Assembly (NCBI RefSeq): GCF_022179645.1
Contig: NZ_BPRA01000012.1
Coordinates: 124,001-188,000 of the forward strand
Length of the DNA stretch: 64,000 bases
DNA from: Methylobacterium thuringiense
GTDB taxonomy: Bacteria > Pseudomonadota > Alphaproteobacteria > Rhizobiales > Beijerinckiaceae
Direction: 5' to 3'
Shown here: in pieces, positions 13,530-22,761 of the stretch
Numbering within the stretch: position 1 is the first letter of the stretch
Layout: the number at the start of each line of letters is the position of its first letter
Notes under the pieces: model-generated
Database searches by the model: none
What the model was told of the DNA's origin: nothing
Seen by the model: the letters and a program-made list of their open reading frames with translations, nothing else
Made by a program: the position numbers and the translations under genes

Positions 13530-13586
13530 GACATCCGGGCCGTGCCGCAACAGCGGCATGGCCCGTTCGCTGCGGCGAAAGTGAAA

Positions 13587-13616
13587 CTTGAAAGCGGTGG
13601 CGGCGAGCGCCACCTG
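13587..13616 (+). promoter_or_regulatory. Weak candidate RpoH heat-shock promoter upstream of lon
   Basis: CTTGAAA at 13587 matches the -35 element of sigma-32 promoters. A CCACCT at the right distance only loosely resembles the -10. It is plausible because lon is commonly heat-inducible, but the match is weak and it lies 170 bp from the lon start. Confidence 0.25.
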
Positions 13617-13786
13617 AACGACAGCGCAGTGGCCGCACGCTCCCATTTCGAGGTGCGGTGCCGCGTCGCCAGCCGCACACGTTCGATCCGATCTCCGACC
13701 ATACGCGGCCCGGTCGGCCCGTGGCAGGATGCTTGCTCGTCGAGAGGAGCGAATGCCCGGCGTCAGAGCACAAGGGAAGCCACCTT

Positions 13787-16210
13787 ATGACCCAGTCGAA
13801 ATCGCGCCAGCCGGTCGTCCCAGGTTCGACGGGCTCCTACGCCGTCTTGCCCCTGCGCGACATCGTCGTATTCCCGCATATGATCGTGCCGCTGTTCGTC
13901 GGACGCGAGAAGTCGATCTGCGCCCTCGAAGAGGCCGTCCGCACCGATCGGCACATCCTGCTCGCCACGCAGATCAACGCCGGTGACGACGATCCGTCGA
14001 CGGACCAGATCTACACGATCGGTACGCTGGCTTCCGTGCTGCAGCTGCTGAAGCTGCCCGACGGCACCGTGAAGGTGCTGGTCGAGGGTGCCGGCCGCGC
14101 CAAGATCGAGGCTTTCACCCGTTCGGACGAGTATTACGAGGCGACCGCGGAGACGCTCACCGACGAACTCGGCGACCGGGTCGAGGCCGAGGCGCTGGCA
14201 CGCTCGGTGATCTCCGAGTTCGAGAACTATGTGAAGCTCAACAAGAAGATCTCGCCCGAGGTCGTCTCCGCCGTCACGCAGATCGACGAGCCCTCGAAGC
14301 TCGCCGACACGGTCGGCTCGCATCTCGCGGTCAAGATCGCCGACAAGCAGGCGATCCTGGAGATCCCCACGGTGGCGCAGCGCCTCGAGCGTGTGCTGTC
14401 GCTGATGGAGAGCGAGATCTCCGTGCTCCAGGTGGAGAAGCGCATCCGGACCCGCGTGAAGCGGCAGATGGAGAAGACCCAGCGCGAGTACTACCTCAAC
14501 GAGCAGATGAAGGCCATCCAGAAGGAGCTCGGCGACGGCGAGGACGGCCGCGACGAACTGGCCGAGCTCGAGGAGAAGATCGAGAAGACCAAGCTCTCGA
14601 AGGAAGCCCGCGAGAAGGCCACCGGCGAGTTGAAGAAGCTGCGCCAGATGTCGCCGATGTCCGCCGAGGCGACCGTCGTGCGCAACTATCTCGACTGGAT
14701 GCTCGGCATCCCGTGGAACAAGCGCTCGAAGATCAAGAAAGATCTGCTCGGCGCGCAGGCCATGCTCGACGACGATCATTTCGGCCTGGAGAAGGTCAAG
14801 GACCGCATCGTCGAGTACCTCGCCGTGCAGCAGCGCGCGAACAAACTGACCGGCCCGATCCTCTGCCTGGTCGGCCCCCCCGGCGTCGGCAAGACCTCGC
14901 TCGGCAAGTCCATCGCCAAGGCGACGGGCCGCGAGTTCGTGCGCATGTCGCTCGGCGGCGTGCGGGACGAGGCCGAAATCCGCGGTCACCGCAGGACCTA
15001 TATCGGCTCGATGCCGGGCAAGGTCGTACAGTCGATGCGCAAGGCCAAGACCTCGAACCCTCTCATCCTGCTCGACGAGATCGACAAGATGGGCATGGAT
15101 TTCCGCGGTGATCCGTCGGCGGCCCTGCTGGAGGTCCTCGACCCCGAGCAGAACGCGACCTTCAACGACCACTATCTGGAAGTCGATTACGACCTCTCGA
15201 ACGTGATGTTCGTGACGACGGCGAACACGCTGAACATCCCTGCGCCCCTGATGGACCGCATGGAGATCATCCGGATCGCCGGCTACACCGAGGACGAGAA
15301 GGCCGAGATCGCGCGCCGCCACCTGATCCCGAACACGCTCAAGAAGCATGGTCTGGACGTCAAGGAGTGGTCGATCACGAACGATGGCCTGATGATGCTC
15401 ATCCGCCGCTACACCCGCGAGGCGGGCGTGCGGAATCTCGAGCGTGAGATCTCCAACCTCGCCCGCAAGGCGGTGAAGGAGATCTTGATCAACAAGGTCA
15501 AGACCGTCGAGGGCACACCGGAGACCCTGCCGGAATTCCTCGGCCCGCCGAAGTTCCGCTACGGCGAGATCGACGCGGACGATCAGGTCGGTGTCGTCAC
15601 CGGCCTGGCCTGGACAGAGGTCGGCGGCGAGTTGCTGACGATTGAAGGTGTCATGATGCCCGGCAAGGGCAAGATGACGGTCACCGGCAACCTGCGCGAC
15701 GTGATGAAGGAGTCGATTTCCGCGGCGGCGAGCTACGTCCGCTCGCGGGCCGTCGATTTCGGCATCGAACCGCCGTTGTTCGAGCGCCGGGACATCCACG
15801 TCCACGTTCCCGAGGGTGCGACCCCGAAGGACGGTCCGTCGGCCGGCATTGCCATGGCGACAGCGATCATCTCGACGCTCACCGGCATCCCGGTGCGCCG
15901 CGACGTCGCCATGACCGGTGAGGTTACGCTGCGCGGCCGCATCCTGCCGATCGGCGGCTTGAAGGAGAAGCTGCTGGCTGCGCTCCGCGGCGGCATCAAG
16001 ACGGTGATGATCCCGGAAGAAAACGCCAAGGACCTCGTCGAGGTGCCCGACAGCGTGAAGAACGGCATGGACATCATCCCCGTCGCGCGCATGGAGCAGG
16101 TCCTGATCCACGCCCTGGTCCGCCAGCCCAAGGCGATCGAGTGGGACGAGCCGCTGCCCCCGGTGAAGAAGCCGGGCCAGGAAGACGGCGCAGCGGTGGT
16201 CGCCCACTGA
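13787..16210 (+). CDS. lon: ATP-dependent protease La (Lon)
   Basis: An 807-residue homohexameric AAA+ serine protease degrading misfolded and regulatory proteins. It has the N-terminal LAN substrate domain ([21 protein letters not shown]), a central coiled coil, the AAA module with Walker [10 protein letters not shown] and Walker [10 protein letters not shown], and the C-terminal protease domain with the Ser-Lys dyad (GPSAGIAMA and later Lys). The ATG at 13787 is used; upstream open frame residues are not Lon-like. It follows clpX after 257 bp and ends in a strong terminator. Confidence 0.97.
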   Translation: MTQSKSRQPVVPGSTGSYAVLPLRDIVVFPHMIVPLFVGREKSICALEEAVRTDRHILLATQINAGDDDPSTDQIYTIGTLASVLQLLKLPDGTVKVLVEGAGRAKIEAFTRSDEYYEATAETLTDELGDRVEAEALARSVISEFENYVKLNKKISPEVVSAVTQIDEPSKLADTVGSHLAVKIADKQAILEIPTVAQRLERVLSLMESEISVLQVEKRIRTRVKRQMEKTQREYYLNEQMKAIQKELGDGEDGRDELAELEEKIEKTKLSKEAREKATGELKKLRQMSPMSAEATVVRNYLDWMLGIPWNKRSKIKKDLLGAQAMLDDDHFGLEKVKDRIVEYLAVQQRANKLTGPILCLVGPPGVGKTSLGKSIAKATGREFVRMSLGGVRDEAEIRGHRRTYIGSMPGKVVQSMRKAKTSNPLILLDEIDKMGMDFRGDPSAALLEVLDPEQNATFNDHYLEVDYDLSNVMFVTTANTLNIPAPLMDRMEIIRIAGYTEDEKAEIARRHLIPNTLKKHGLDVKEWSITNDGLMMLIRRYTREAGVRNLEREISNLARKAVKEILINKVKTVEGTPETLPEFLGPPKFRYGEIDADDQVGVVTGLAWTEVGGELLTIEGVMMPGKGKMTVTGNLRDVMKESISAAASYVRSRAVDFGIEPPLFERRDIHVHVPEGATPKDGPSAGIAMATAIISTLTGIPVRRDVAMTGEVTLRGRILPIGGLKEKLLAALRGGIKTVMIPEENAKDLVEVPDSVKNGMDIIPVARMEQVLIHALVRQPKAIEWDEPLPPVKKPGQEDGAAVVAH

Positions 16211-16237
16211 GGCGATCACTTGAGGCCTGAAACGACA

Positions 16238-16275
16238 AGAACCTCCGGGGGTCCACCCTCGGAGGTTCTTTTTTG
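16238..16275 (+). terminator. Rho-independent terminator of lon
   Basis: A ten-base-pair AGAACCTCCG / CGGAGGTTCT stem with a 12-base loop and a run of T, 28 bases after the lon stop. Confidence 0.92.
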
Positions 16276-16303
16276 TGTGCTGACGGGGTGATGCGGGTCC
16301 GAG

Positions 16304-16420
16304 CTGGAGCAGGCTGCAAAAAAGTGGCAACGGTTTTTCGTGCGAAGCCTGCTCCAGACTTTTGAACCGATCACGCTGCGTTTTGATCGGTTCGATCAAA
16401 ACGCAGCGTGATCTAGGCCG
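16304..16420. repeat. Two-hairpin intergenic repeat, copy 1
   Basis: Two adjacent inverted repeats: a 12-bp perfect pair CTGGAGCAGGCT / AGCCTGCTCCAG (16304-16315, 16346-16357) and an 18-bp perfect pair ATCACGCTGCGTTTTGAT / ATCAAAACGCAGCGTGAT (16370-16387, 16395-16412). The reverse complement of the whole element is found at 45908-46024 with substitutions. It contains no gene. Confidence 0.85.
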
Positions 16421-16476
16421 GACGGCGTGGATGGCCTAGCTTTGACGCTCGCTCGGTGTTCGACAGGATCCGCGCC

Positions 16477-16794
16477 ATGGCACGTCTCTTCTATCTCTGC
16501 CCACTCGCCATGCTCCTGGCGACCGCGCCGGCGCTCGCCGTCGAGCGGGGCCCGCTGCCTTCGGAAGGCGCGTTGGAGGCCTGTCCGGAGCAGGGCGCCG
16601 GCTTCGGCCGGATCCCCGGCACAACCACCTGCATCCGCATTTCCGGCCGGGTCGCAGTCGGCACCGATGCCGGCGCGCGGATACGCGCGCCATCGACGGC
16701 AGCGAGCCATGGCCGGCTCTCGATCGACACCCGCAGCGAGACCGATGCCGGCCCGCTGCGCACGTTCGTACGGGTCGACGCCGGACGCCGCTGA
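16477..16794 (+). CDS. Short porin-like exported protein
   Basis: A protein of about 105 residues with a cleavable signal (MARLFYLCPLAMLLATAPALA). Its mature part resembles the first strands of alphaproteobacterial porins, which typically contain C-P-x-x-G-A-G-F-x-x-I-P-G-T-x-T-C-I-R-I-x-G-x-V-R. Here CPEQGAGFGRIPGTTTCIRI is followed by GRLSIDTRSETDAGPLRTFV, like the inner porin strands. A full porin is 350-500 residues, so this is a truncated relative or a stand-alone plug-like protein. A GTG at 16456 would add seven residues. It ends 4 bp from the convergent flagellar gene. A porin remnant and a functional small protein are both possible. Confidence 0.65.
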   Translation: MARLFYLCPLAMLLATAPALAVERGPLPSEGALEACPEQGAGFGRIPGTTTCIRISGRVAVGTDAGARIRAPSTAASHGRLSIDTRSETDAGPLRTFVRVDAGRR

Positions 16795-16798
16795 CCAG

Positions 16799-17278
16799 TC
16801 ACAGGCTCCGCGACAGCACCAGCGGCGCCCGTCCGGCGTTGCGGCCGTAGGGGGAGGGGGCAGCCGACGGCCGGCCGTAGACGGTCGAGGTGCTGGCCTT
16901 GCCGAGTTCGTCGGCGAGCGTCCGTATCAGCCCTTCGGAAACGGTGCGGGCCGTGGCGAGCACGGTCTGGTTCATCTCGACCACGGCAGTGAAGCGGCGA
17001 TGGGCGGCCTTTAGGGTCTCGATGCCCGAAGGCGCGAAGCGGGCCAGGGCGATGGCGTTGGCCTTGGCCGCCTCCAGGCCGTTCAGGTAGGCGGAGGCGA
17101 GTTCGGCCTTGCGCGGCCCCTCGACCATCGCTTCGCGGATGCGCCCGGCACGGACACCGTCGCTCTCGCTCGCAAGCACAGCGTCGAGGTCGCGCATCGT
17201 CGCCATCAATCCGGCGACGAAGGCGTCAGCGGAAGCCTTGTCGAGGATGCGGACGGCGCGTGGATCAGGCGCCTGCAC
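16799..17278 (-). CDS. FlgN-like flagellar protein
   Basis: A 159-residue, mostly helical protein starting at GTG 17278 and overlapping the end of the flgJ-like gene by 14 bp. It follows flgI and the rod-binding gene, where alphaproteobacteria often carry a FlgN-type export chaperone (for hook-filament junction proteins) or FlbY. The Ala-rich helices around residues 35-130 fit that fold, but there is no short diagnostic motif, so the assignment rests on context and shape. It is cytoplasmic, with no signal peptide. Confidence 0.55.
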   Translation of the reverse strand: MQAPDPRAVRILDKASADAFVAGLMATMRDLDAVLASESDGVRAGRIREAMVEGPRKAELASAYLNGLEAAKANAIALARFAPSGIETLKAAHRRFTAVVEMNQTVLATARTVSEGLIRTLADELGKASTSTVYGRPSAAPSPYGRNAGRAPLVLSRSL

Positions 17279-17627
17279 TGCGGGCCTCCTGCATCTTCAT
17301 CATCTCGGAATAGACTTGGCTGGCGATGCCGACGCCGCCGCTCTTCACGATGGAGCCGGCATATTCCTTGGTCAGCATCGAGCGCCAGACGCCGCCACCG
17401 GTGCCGTTCTCGCCGAGCGGACCTTCGGTGCCGCTCGACTGCGTGATCGATTCCAGGCTGTTCTCGAGGAACATCGACTCGAAGTCGTTTGCGGTCTTGT
17501 GCGCCTTCGCGGAGGCCGCCGCCTTGGCGGTGTCCATGGTGTCGGTGTCGGTCTTGGCGAGCGCGCCGGCCAGCGCCTTTCCGACGCCAACGGCCGCGGA
17601 GGCCGCGAAGGTTGCCAGGGGAAGCAT
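17265..17627 (-). CDS. Rod-binding protein (FlgJ N-terminal type)
   Basis: A 120-residue protein carrying only the rod-binding domain of FlgJ, without the muramidase domain seen in enterics; this short form is usual in alphaproteobacteria. The core FESMFLENSLESI followed by GGGVWRSMLTKEYA and a final helix is the FlgJ rod-capping signature. It probably helps assembly of the flagellar rod through the peptidoglycan. It lies 24 bp after flgI and overlaps the next gene, consistent with one operon. Confidence 0.85.
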   Translation of the reverse strand: MLPLATFAASAAVGVGKALAGALAKTDTDTMDTAKAAASAKAHKTANDFESMFLENSLESITQSSGTEGPLGENGTGGGVWRSMLTKEYAGSIVKSGGVGIASQVYSEMMKMQEARSAGA

Positions 17628-17651
17628 GATCAGGCCCTCACTTCTTCAGGA

Positions 17652-18791
17652 TCACATGAGTTCGATGTCGGCCTGGAGCGCGCCGGCGCTCTTGATGGCC
17701 TGGAGAATCGAGATCAGGTCGCGCGGTCCGACGCCGAGCGCGTTGAGGCCGTCGACGAGTTCGCGCAGCGTCACACCCTCCTTGACCAGCGCGAGCTTGT
17801 TGCCGTCGCCGGTATCGACCTTCACGGCGGTGCGCGGCACCACCACGGTCTGACCGTTCGAGAGCGGAGCCGGCTGGCTCACCTGCGGCTGCTCGGTGAT
17901 CGTCACCGTCAGGTTGCCCTGGGCGATCGCCACGGTGGAGACGCGCACGTCGCGGCCCATCACGATGATGCCGGAGCGCTCGTCGACGATCACGCGGGCG
18001 GTCTGGTCGGGCTCGACCTTGAGCTGCTCCACCTCGGTGATGAGGCGGATCATGTTGCCGTGATACTTCGCCGGGATCTGCAGCGTGACGGTGGCCGGGT
18101 CCGTCGGCTCGGCCGTATCGGAGCCCATGAAATCGTTGATCACCGAGGCAATGCGCTTCGAGGTGGTGAAGTCGGGGTTGCGCAACGAGAGACGCAGTGT
18201 GCGGGCGTCGTTAAGCTTGAATGCGACCTCGCGCTCGATCATCGCGCCGTTGGAGATGCGGCCGTTAGTCGGCACGCCACGGGTGATCTTGGCGGACTCG
18301 CCCTCGGCCGAGAACCCGGCGATGGCCACCGACCCTTGTGCCAGCGCATAGACCTCGCCGTCGGCGCCGAGCAGCGGTGTCACCAGCAGCGTGCCGCCCT
18401 GCAGCGACTTGGCGTCGCCGAGCGAGGACACGGTGACGTCGATGCGGTTGCCCTGCGTGCCGAAGGGCGGGAGGCTCGCGGTCACCATCACCGCGGCGAG
18501 GTTCTGGGTGCGCATGGTGGCGCCCCGCGTGTTGACGCCGAGCCGCTCCAGCATCGCCTGCAGCGATTGCTTGGTGAAGGGGATGTTGTTGAGCGTGTCG
18601 CCGGTACCGTTAAGGCCGACGACGATGCCGTAGCCGACGAGTTGGTTCTGCCGCACGCCTTCGATCGAGGCGAGATCCTTCACCCGCGACAGCGCCGAGG
18701 CCGTGCCGGTGGCCGACAGCCACAGGCCGAGCCCCAGCGCCAGGAGCGCCAGGAGGGGGAAGGAGCTGAGCCGGACGGGACGCGGGGTCAT
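17652..18791 (-). CDS. flgI: Flagellar P-ring protein FlgI
   Basis: A 379-residue periplasmic protein that builds the P-ring bushing of the flagellar basal body in the peptidoglycan layer. It has a Sec signal peptide (residues about 9-34) and then the invariant SRVKDLASIEGVRQNQLVGY and GLNGTGDT segments, and ends in the conserved LNALGVGPRDLISILQAIK helix. It heads the minus-strand operon flgI, flgJ-like, FlgN-like. A CtrA-type box lies between it and the divergent fliX. Confidence 0.97.
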   Translation of the reverse strand: MTPRPVRLSSFPLLALLALGLGLWLSATGTASALSRVKDLASIEGVRQNQLVGYGIVVGLNGTGDTLNNIPFTKQSLQAMLERLGVNTRGATMRTQNLAAVMVTASLPPFGTQGNRIDVTVSSLGDAKSLQGGTLLVTPLLGADGEVYALAQGSVAIAGFSAEGESAKITRGVPTNGRISNGAMIEREVAFKLNDARTLRLSLRNPDFTTSKRIASVINDFMGSDTAEPTDPATVTLQIPAKYHGNMIRLITEVEQLKVEPDQTARVIVDERSGIIVMGRDVRVSTVAIAQGNLTVTITEQPQVSQPAPLSNGQTVVVPRTAVKVDTGDGNKLALVKEGVTLRELVDGLNALGVGPRDLISILQAIKSAGALQADIELM

Positions 18792-18952
18792 GAGGGACTC
18801 GATGAATGTCGAGACCCATGTTGCGAGCGCCGTGCCATGTTTCGGATTTATTCAAAGCGTTGAAATCTATGATATTTCACGATTTCATTGACTGGCGGCG
18901 CCGGGCCGGCAACCCGTCCGTTCCTGCCGGCCCGGCAGCTTCTGCCGGGCAG

Positions 18953-18968
18953 TTTACCGGTGGTTAAC
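18953..18968. promoter_or_regulatory. CtrA-like box between flgI and fliX
   Basis: TTTA-N7-TTAAC differs from the CtrA consensus TTAA-N7-TTAAC at one position, and its right half extends to TTAACCAT. It lies between divergent flgI and fliX. In Caulobacter early flagellar genes, including fliX, are CtrA-controlled, so the position makes sense. Confidence 0.55.
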
Positions 18969-19035
18969 CATGACGGCCGGAAGACTAAACGGGTCGAACC
19001 CTCCGGGGTTTCCGTTCCCACCCGCGGCCAGGATC

Positions 19036-19467
19036 ATGCGCGTCGAGCACCGCTTCGCCACCGTCGCCGCCGGCCCGGCCTCCGCCGGGCGCCGGGCCGA
19101 GGGAGCACGGGCCTTCTCGCTCGCGGAGAGCGCGCAGGTGACCCGCCCGGGCACGGCCGCCACGGCGCAAACGGGCATGCTCGCCGGCCTCGACGCCATC
19201 CTCACGCTCCAGGGCAACCAGGATGCGCCGCAGGAGCGCCGTCGCCGCTCGGTGAAGCGCGGGCACGACCTCCTCGACGGCCTCGACCGCCTCAAGGCGG
19301 CGATCCTGGGAGGCCGCGTCGCGACGCACGAATTGCAGGCGATCGCGGGACGCCTGTCCGAGCATGCCGAATCGAGCGGCGACCCCCGCCTCGACGGCCT
19401 CGTCGCCGACATCGAACTGCGTGCCGCCGTGGAGCTCGCCAAGCTCGAAGCCCTGCGCGGCGTCTGA
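19036..19467 (+). CDS. fliX: Flagellar assembly regulator FliX
   Basis: A FliX-type protein of 143 residues. In Caulobacter FliX links early flagellum assembly to FlbD-dependent class III/IV transcription. The C-terminal half (RSVKRGHDLLDGLDRLKAAI through VADIELRAAVELAKLEAL) is the conserved helical region, preceded by a flexible Ala/Gly-rich N terminus. The ATG at 19036 follows AGGA and leaves the CtrA-like box upstream; an ATG at 18970 would overlap that box and add 22 residues. It is divergent from flgI, as expected for fliX. It converges on the kinase gene with 6 bp between them. Confidence 0.85.
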   Translation: MRVEHRFATVAAGPASAGRRAEGARAFSLAESAQVTRPGTAATAQTGMLAGLDAILTLQGNQDAPQERRRRSVKRGHDLLDGLDRLKAAILGGRVATHELQAIAGRLSEHAESSGDPRLDGLVADIELRAAVELAKLEALRGV

Positions 19468-19473
19468 CGCCGG

Positions 19474-21153
19474 TCAGCTTCCGAGAAGCGCCTCCAGCGT
19501 GCAGGTCAGGCCCTCGGGCGCATAGTCCGTCTCGACCGAACCACCCGAAAGCCCGCGCTCGATCAGCCGCGATCCGAACCCCCTTCGCGATGGCGGCGCG
19601 ACCGTGGGGCCGCCGCGCTCGGTCCAGCTCAGGCGGAAGGTGACGTCCTCGCCGGTGCCGACGACGGACCAGACCACCGAGACATGACCGCTCGCATGCG
19701 AGAGCGACCCGTACTTCGCGGCGTTCGTCGCCAACTCGTGCAGGATCAGCGAGAGCGACAGCGCGATGGACGGATCGACATGCATCGACGGCCCGTCGAT
19801 CGCGAAGCGCCCTTGCCCGTCGGCATGGAGGGCCAGGGCGCCGCGCACCACGTCGGCCACTTCGGCGCTCTCGCGGCGGCCGGCGAGCAGGATGTCGTGC
19901 GCCTTGCCGAGCGCGATCAGGCGCGGGACGAGATCCTCGCGCGCCGTGTCGAGATCGGAGGCGTTGCGGAGGGTCTGCGTCGCGATCGACTGCACCATCG
20001 CGAGCGTGTTCTTGAGCCGATGGCTCAATTCGCCGTTGAGCCAGCGCTGCTGCTCCTCGGCGCGCGCCTGGGCGACGGCCGCCTGGGTCCGGTCCGCGAC
20101 CGTGCGCACGAAGGCGACCTCCTCCTGCGTCCAGTCATGCGCCCGATCGTAATGCACGAAGGCGACCGCCGCGAGCCGGCCGCGCTCGACGATCGGTACG
20201 TTGACGAGCACGCGGATGCCGAGGCCGATCAGCGCGTCCGACATCCCCCGCGTCCGCGGATCGTCGGTCACGTCGGCGACGATCACGGTCTCGCCGCGCT
20301 TCAGGTCGTCGATGAACGAGCCGTAGTCGCGGAAGCGGTGCAGGCCGGTGATGCTGGCGGTGCCGGGCCTGCGCCAGTCCGGCTGCATCGTCACGGTCTC
20401 GCGGGCATGGTCGACGAGGCCGTAGCCGGCTCGCGTCGCGCCGAGCGCCCGGGCCATGACCTCGGCCGCCGCGTAGGCGATCTCTCCGATTTCGTCGAGG
20501 TCGCGCAGACGGTCGCCGAGCTCGACCAGGGCGTCCTTGCGCTGCTCGGCGGCCTTCCGCTCGGTGATGTCGATGGCGATGCCGGGATAGCGGGAGGGCC
20601 TGCCCTGCGCATCGTGGTAGCAGCGGCCGCGGGCATAGATCCACGTCACGGTGCCGTCGCGCCCCAGCAGGCGATACTCCTCGCGGAACTCCCCGGCCGT
20701 GGCGATGGCCGCCTCGATCCGCTTGCCGACGAAGGCTCTGTCGTCCGGGTGGATGCCGTCGATGAACTCCAGGATCGGCGCGCCCGAGGCCGCGATGGCG
20801 GGGTCGACGCCGTACATCCGCGCGAAGGTCTCGCCTGCGTAGACGCGATCCTGCACGATGTCCCAGTCCCACCAGCCGAGCGACCCGGAGGCCTCGACGG
20901 CGAAGGCGAGGCGCTCCTCGCTCAGCGCCAGGGCGGCACGGCTGACCCGCAGTTCGGCCTCGAGATCGCCGGAGGCCCCGATCTCCGAGACGGCGCCCGC
21001 GAGATCGAGCTGGTAGTCACGGTCGGCCGCCTGCATCTGCCGCTGCACGAGCCGCCGGGAATCGAGGCCCGCATCCCGCAACAGTGCGCGCAGGCGCGTG
21101 TTCTCCGCAGCAAGCTCTTCGGCAGACAGAGGTTTATGGCTTGGTTCGGTCAC
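19474..21153 (-). CDS. PAS-GAF sensor histidine kinase, HWE family
   Basis: A 559-residue cytoplasmic histidine kinase with no membrane segment. It has an N-terminal coiled coil (1-80), a PAS/PAC domain (about 82-200, ending GIAIDITERKAAEQ), a GAF domain (about 210-365), and an HWE kinase core: phospho-acceptor His378 in GELSHRLKNTLAMVQ, N-box HELATNAAK with Asn477, and the W-x-E signature LSWTERGGP at 509-515. HWE kinases are typical of Rhizobiales and sense light, redox or general stress. The start is GTG 21153. No cognate response regulator lies next to it, so it is an orphan. The GAF and PAS ligands cannot be deduced; no conserved chromophore Cys is obvious. Confidence 0.92.
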   Translation of the reverse strand: MTEPSHKPLSAEELAAENTRLRALLRDAGLDSRRLVQRQMQAADRDYQLDLAGAVSEIGASGDLEAELRVSRAALALSEERLAFAVEASGSLGWWDWDIVQDRVYAGETFARMYGVDPAIAASGAPILEFIDGIHPDDRAFVGKRIEAAIATAGEFREEYRLLGRDGTVTWIYARGRCYHDAQGRPSRYPGIAIDITERKAAEQRKDALVELGDRLRDLDEIGEIAYAAAEVMARALGATRAGYGLVDHARETVTMQPDWRRPGTASITGLHRFRDYGSFIDDLKRGETVIVADVTDDPRTRGMSDALIGLGIRVLVNVPIVERGRLAAVAFVHYDRAHDWTQEEVAFVRTVADRTQAAVAQARAEEQQRWLNGELSHRLKNTLAMVQSIATQTLRNASDLDTAREDLVPRLIALGKAHDILLAGRRESAEVADVVRGALALHADGQGRFAIDGPSMHVDPSIALSLSLILHELATNAAKYGSLSHASGHVSVVWSVVGTGEDVTFRLSWTERGGPTVAPPSRRGFGSRLIERGLSGGSVETDYAPEGLTCTLEALLGS

Positions 21154-21383
21154 GTGCCGCTCGTCTGGAGGCTTTCGAGCTTAGCCGGAAAGGGCTGTCC
21201 GGACAACGAGATGGGAAGTGTACGGGCAAGACCGCATCGCCGCAGCGCGGATGGAGGGCGCGGCCGAGGCCGACGCGGATTCAGCGCTTCGTTGACGGTG
21301 CCGTGCCGATCCCCGACAAGACGCCCGCGTGAGGGGGCGAACGCAAGCGACGCGCCCTGGATAGCGCAGCCGATGCGGCGTCC

Positions 21384-22757
21384 ATGCTCTTCAACTCGTT
21401 CATCTTCCTCCTCGCCTTCCTGCCGGTCGCCCTGGCGCTGCACGCGCTCGCCGAGCGCTATCGGCCGGACTGGCGGCTGCCGCTGCTCGTGCTGCTGTCC
21501 TTCGTGTTCTACGGCTGGTGGGATGTCCGCTTCGTGCCGTTGCTGCTGGCCTCGATCGGGCTGAACTGGCTGGTGGCGCGGGCCTTCCTCGCGCGCCCCG
21601 TCGCCTGGCTGATCCCGCTGGCGATCGGCGCGAACCTGCTGATCCTGGCACTCTTCAAGTATCTGAACTTCTTCGCCGATCTCGCCAACCTGCTGCCCGG
21701 CGCAGCACTGCCCCATCTCGATTGGGTGCTGCCGCTCGGGATCTCGTTCTTCACCTTCCACCACATCATGTACCTGACCGACCTGAGGGCCGGTCGCGCG
21801 CCGGCCTTCGGGCTAACGAAGTACGCCCTCTACATCGCCTTCTTCCCGCAGGTTCTCGCCGGCCCGCTCGTGCGCTGGAGCGAGATCATGCACCAGTTCG
21901 ACGAGCGCCCGTACGCGCGCGCCGACGCCATGGAGCGGATCGGCCGCGGCATCCTGCTGCTCACGGTCGGGCTCGCGAAAAAGGTGCTGCTCGGCGATCC
22001 GCTCAGCGTCTACGTGAATCCGGTCTTCCAGGCGGCGGCCGCGGGCAAGGTCGTGACCATGGCCGAGGCCTGGCAGGCGACGCTCGGCTTCACCTTCCAG
22101 ATCTATTTCGATTTCTCCGGCTACACCGACATGGCACTCGGCATCGCGCTGCTGTTCGGTCTCGTGCTGCCGCAGAATTTCGACGTGCCCTACCGCTCCA
22201 CGTCGCTGCGCGATTTCTGGCGGCGTTGGCACATGACGCTGTCGCGCTTCCTGCGCGACTACCTCTACATCGCTCTCGGCGGCAATCGCCGCGGCCTCGC
22301 CTTGCAGATGGCCGCGCTGTTCGCGACGATGACGCTCGGCGGTCTCTGGCACGGAGCCGGGCCGACCTTCGTCGCCTGGGGCGCCGCCCACGGTCTCGGA
22401 CTCGCGGCCGGCGTGCTCTGGCGCAAGGCCGGGCGAACCATGCCGGCGGTGCTCGGCTGGGCGCTGACGCTGCTGTTCGTGATGCTCACCTGGGTGCTGT
22501 TCCGCGCGACGAGCTTCGAGGCGGCGCTCGCGGTGTTCAAGGGGCTGTTCGGGCTGGCGCCCGCCGGGTCCGCCTTCAAATGGCGCACCATCGCCATCGC
22601 CGCAGCCGTCGCGACGCTCGGGCCCAGCGCCTGGGCTGCGGTCCACAAGGCGCCGCCGAGCCGAACGCTCGCCATCGCTGCCGCAGTGCTGTTCGTGGTC
22701 GTGCTCCTGAAAATCGGGGACGATGCGAATTACGAGTTCATCTATTTCCAGTTCTGA
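21384..22757 (+). CDS. MBOAT family O-acyltransferase (AlgI-like)
   Basis: A 457-residue multipass inner-membrane acyltransferase of the AlgI/DltB type that moves acetyl groups from the cytoplasm to an envelope polymer. The active-site His323 lies in GGLWHGAGPTF, and a second conserved His283 in RRWHMTLSRFLRDYLYI. The N-terminal MLFNSFIFLLAFLPV is classic. Its stop is 4 bp before an SGNH-type partner gene, together forming a two-gene acetylation module. No polysaccharide synthase is adjacent, so the acceptor (capsule, cellulose, peptidoglycan or a secreted glycan) is unknown. Confidence 0.93.
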   Translation: MLFNSFIFLLAFLPVALALHALAERYRPDWRLPLLVLLSFVFYGWWDVRFVPLLLASIGLNWLVARAFLARPVAWLIPLAIGANLLILALFKYLNFFADLANLLPGAALPHLDWVLPLGISFFTFHHIMYLTDLRAGRAPAFGLTKYALYIAFFPQVLAGPLVRWSEIMHQFDERPYARADAMERIGRGILLLTVGLAKKVLLGDPLSVYVNPVFQAAAAGKVVTMAEAWQATLGFTFQIYFDFSGYTDMALGIALLFGLVLPQNFDVPYRSTSLRDFWRRWHMTLSRFLRDYLYIALGGNRRGLALQMAALFATMTLGGLWHGAGPTFVAWGAAHGLGLAAGVLWRKAGRTMPAVLGWALTLLFVMLTWVLFRATSFEAALAVFKGLFGLAPAGSAFKWRTIAIAAAVATLGPSAWAAVHKAPPSRTLAIAAAVLFVVVLLKIGDDANYEFIYFQF

Positions 22758-22761
22758 GCGG

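Noticed and set aside
13763-16399. An open frame of more than 870 codons antisense to lon
   Set aside because: It mirrors lon codons in a high-GC genome, has no recognisable domain and is rich in His, Arg, Leu and Val as expected of an antisense shadow.
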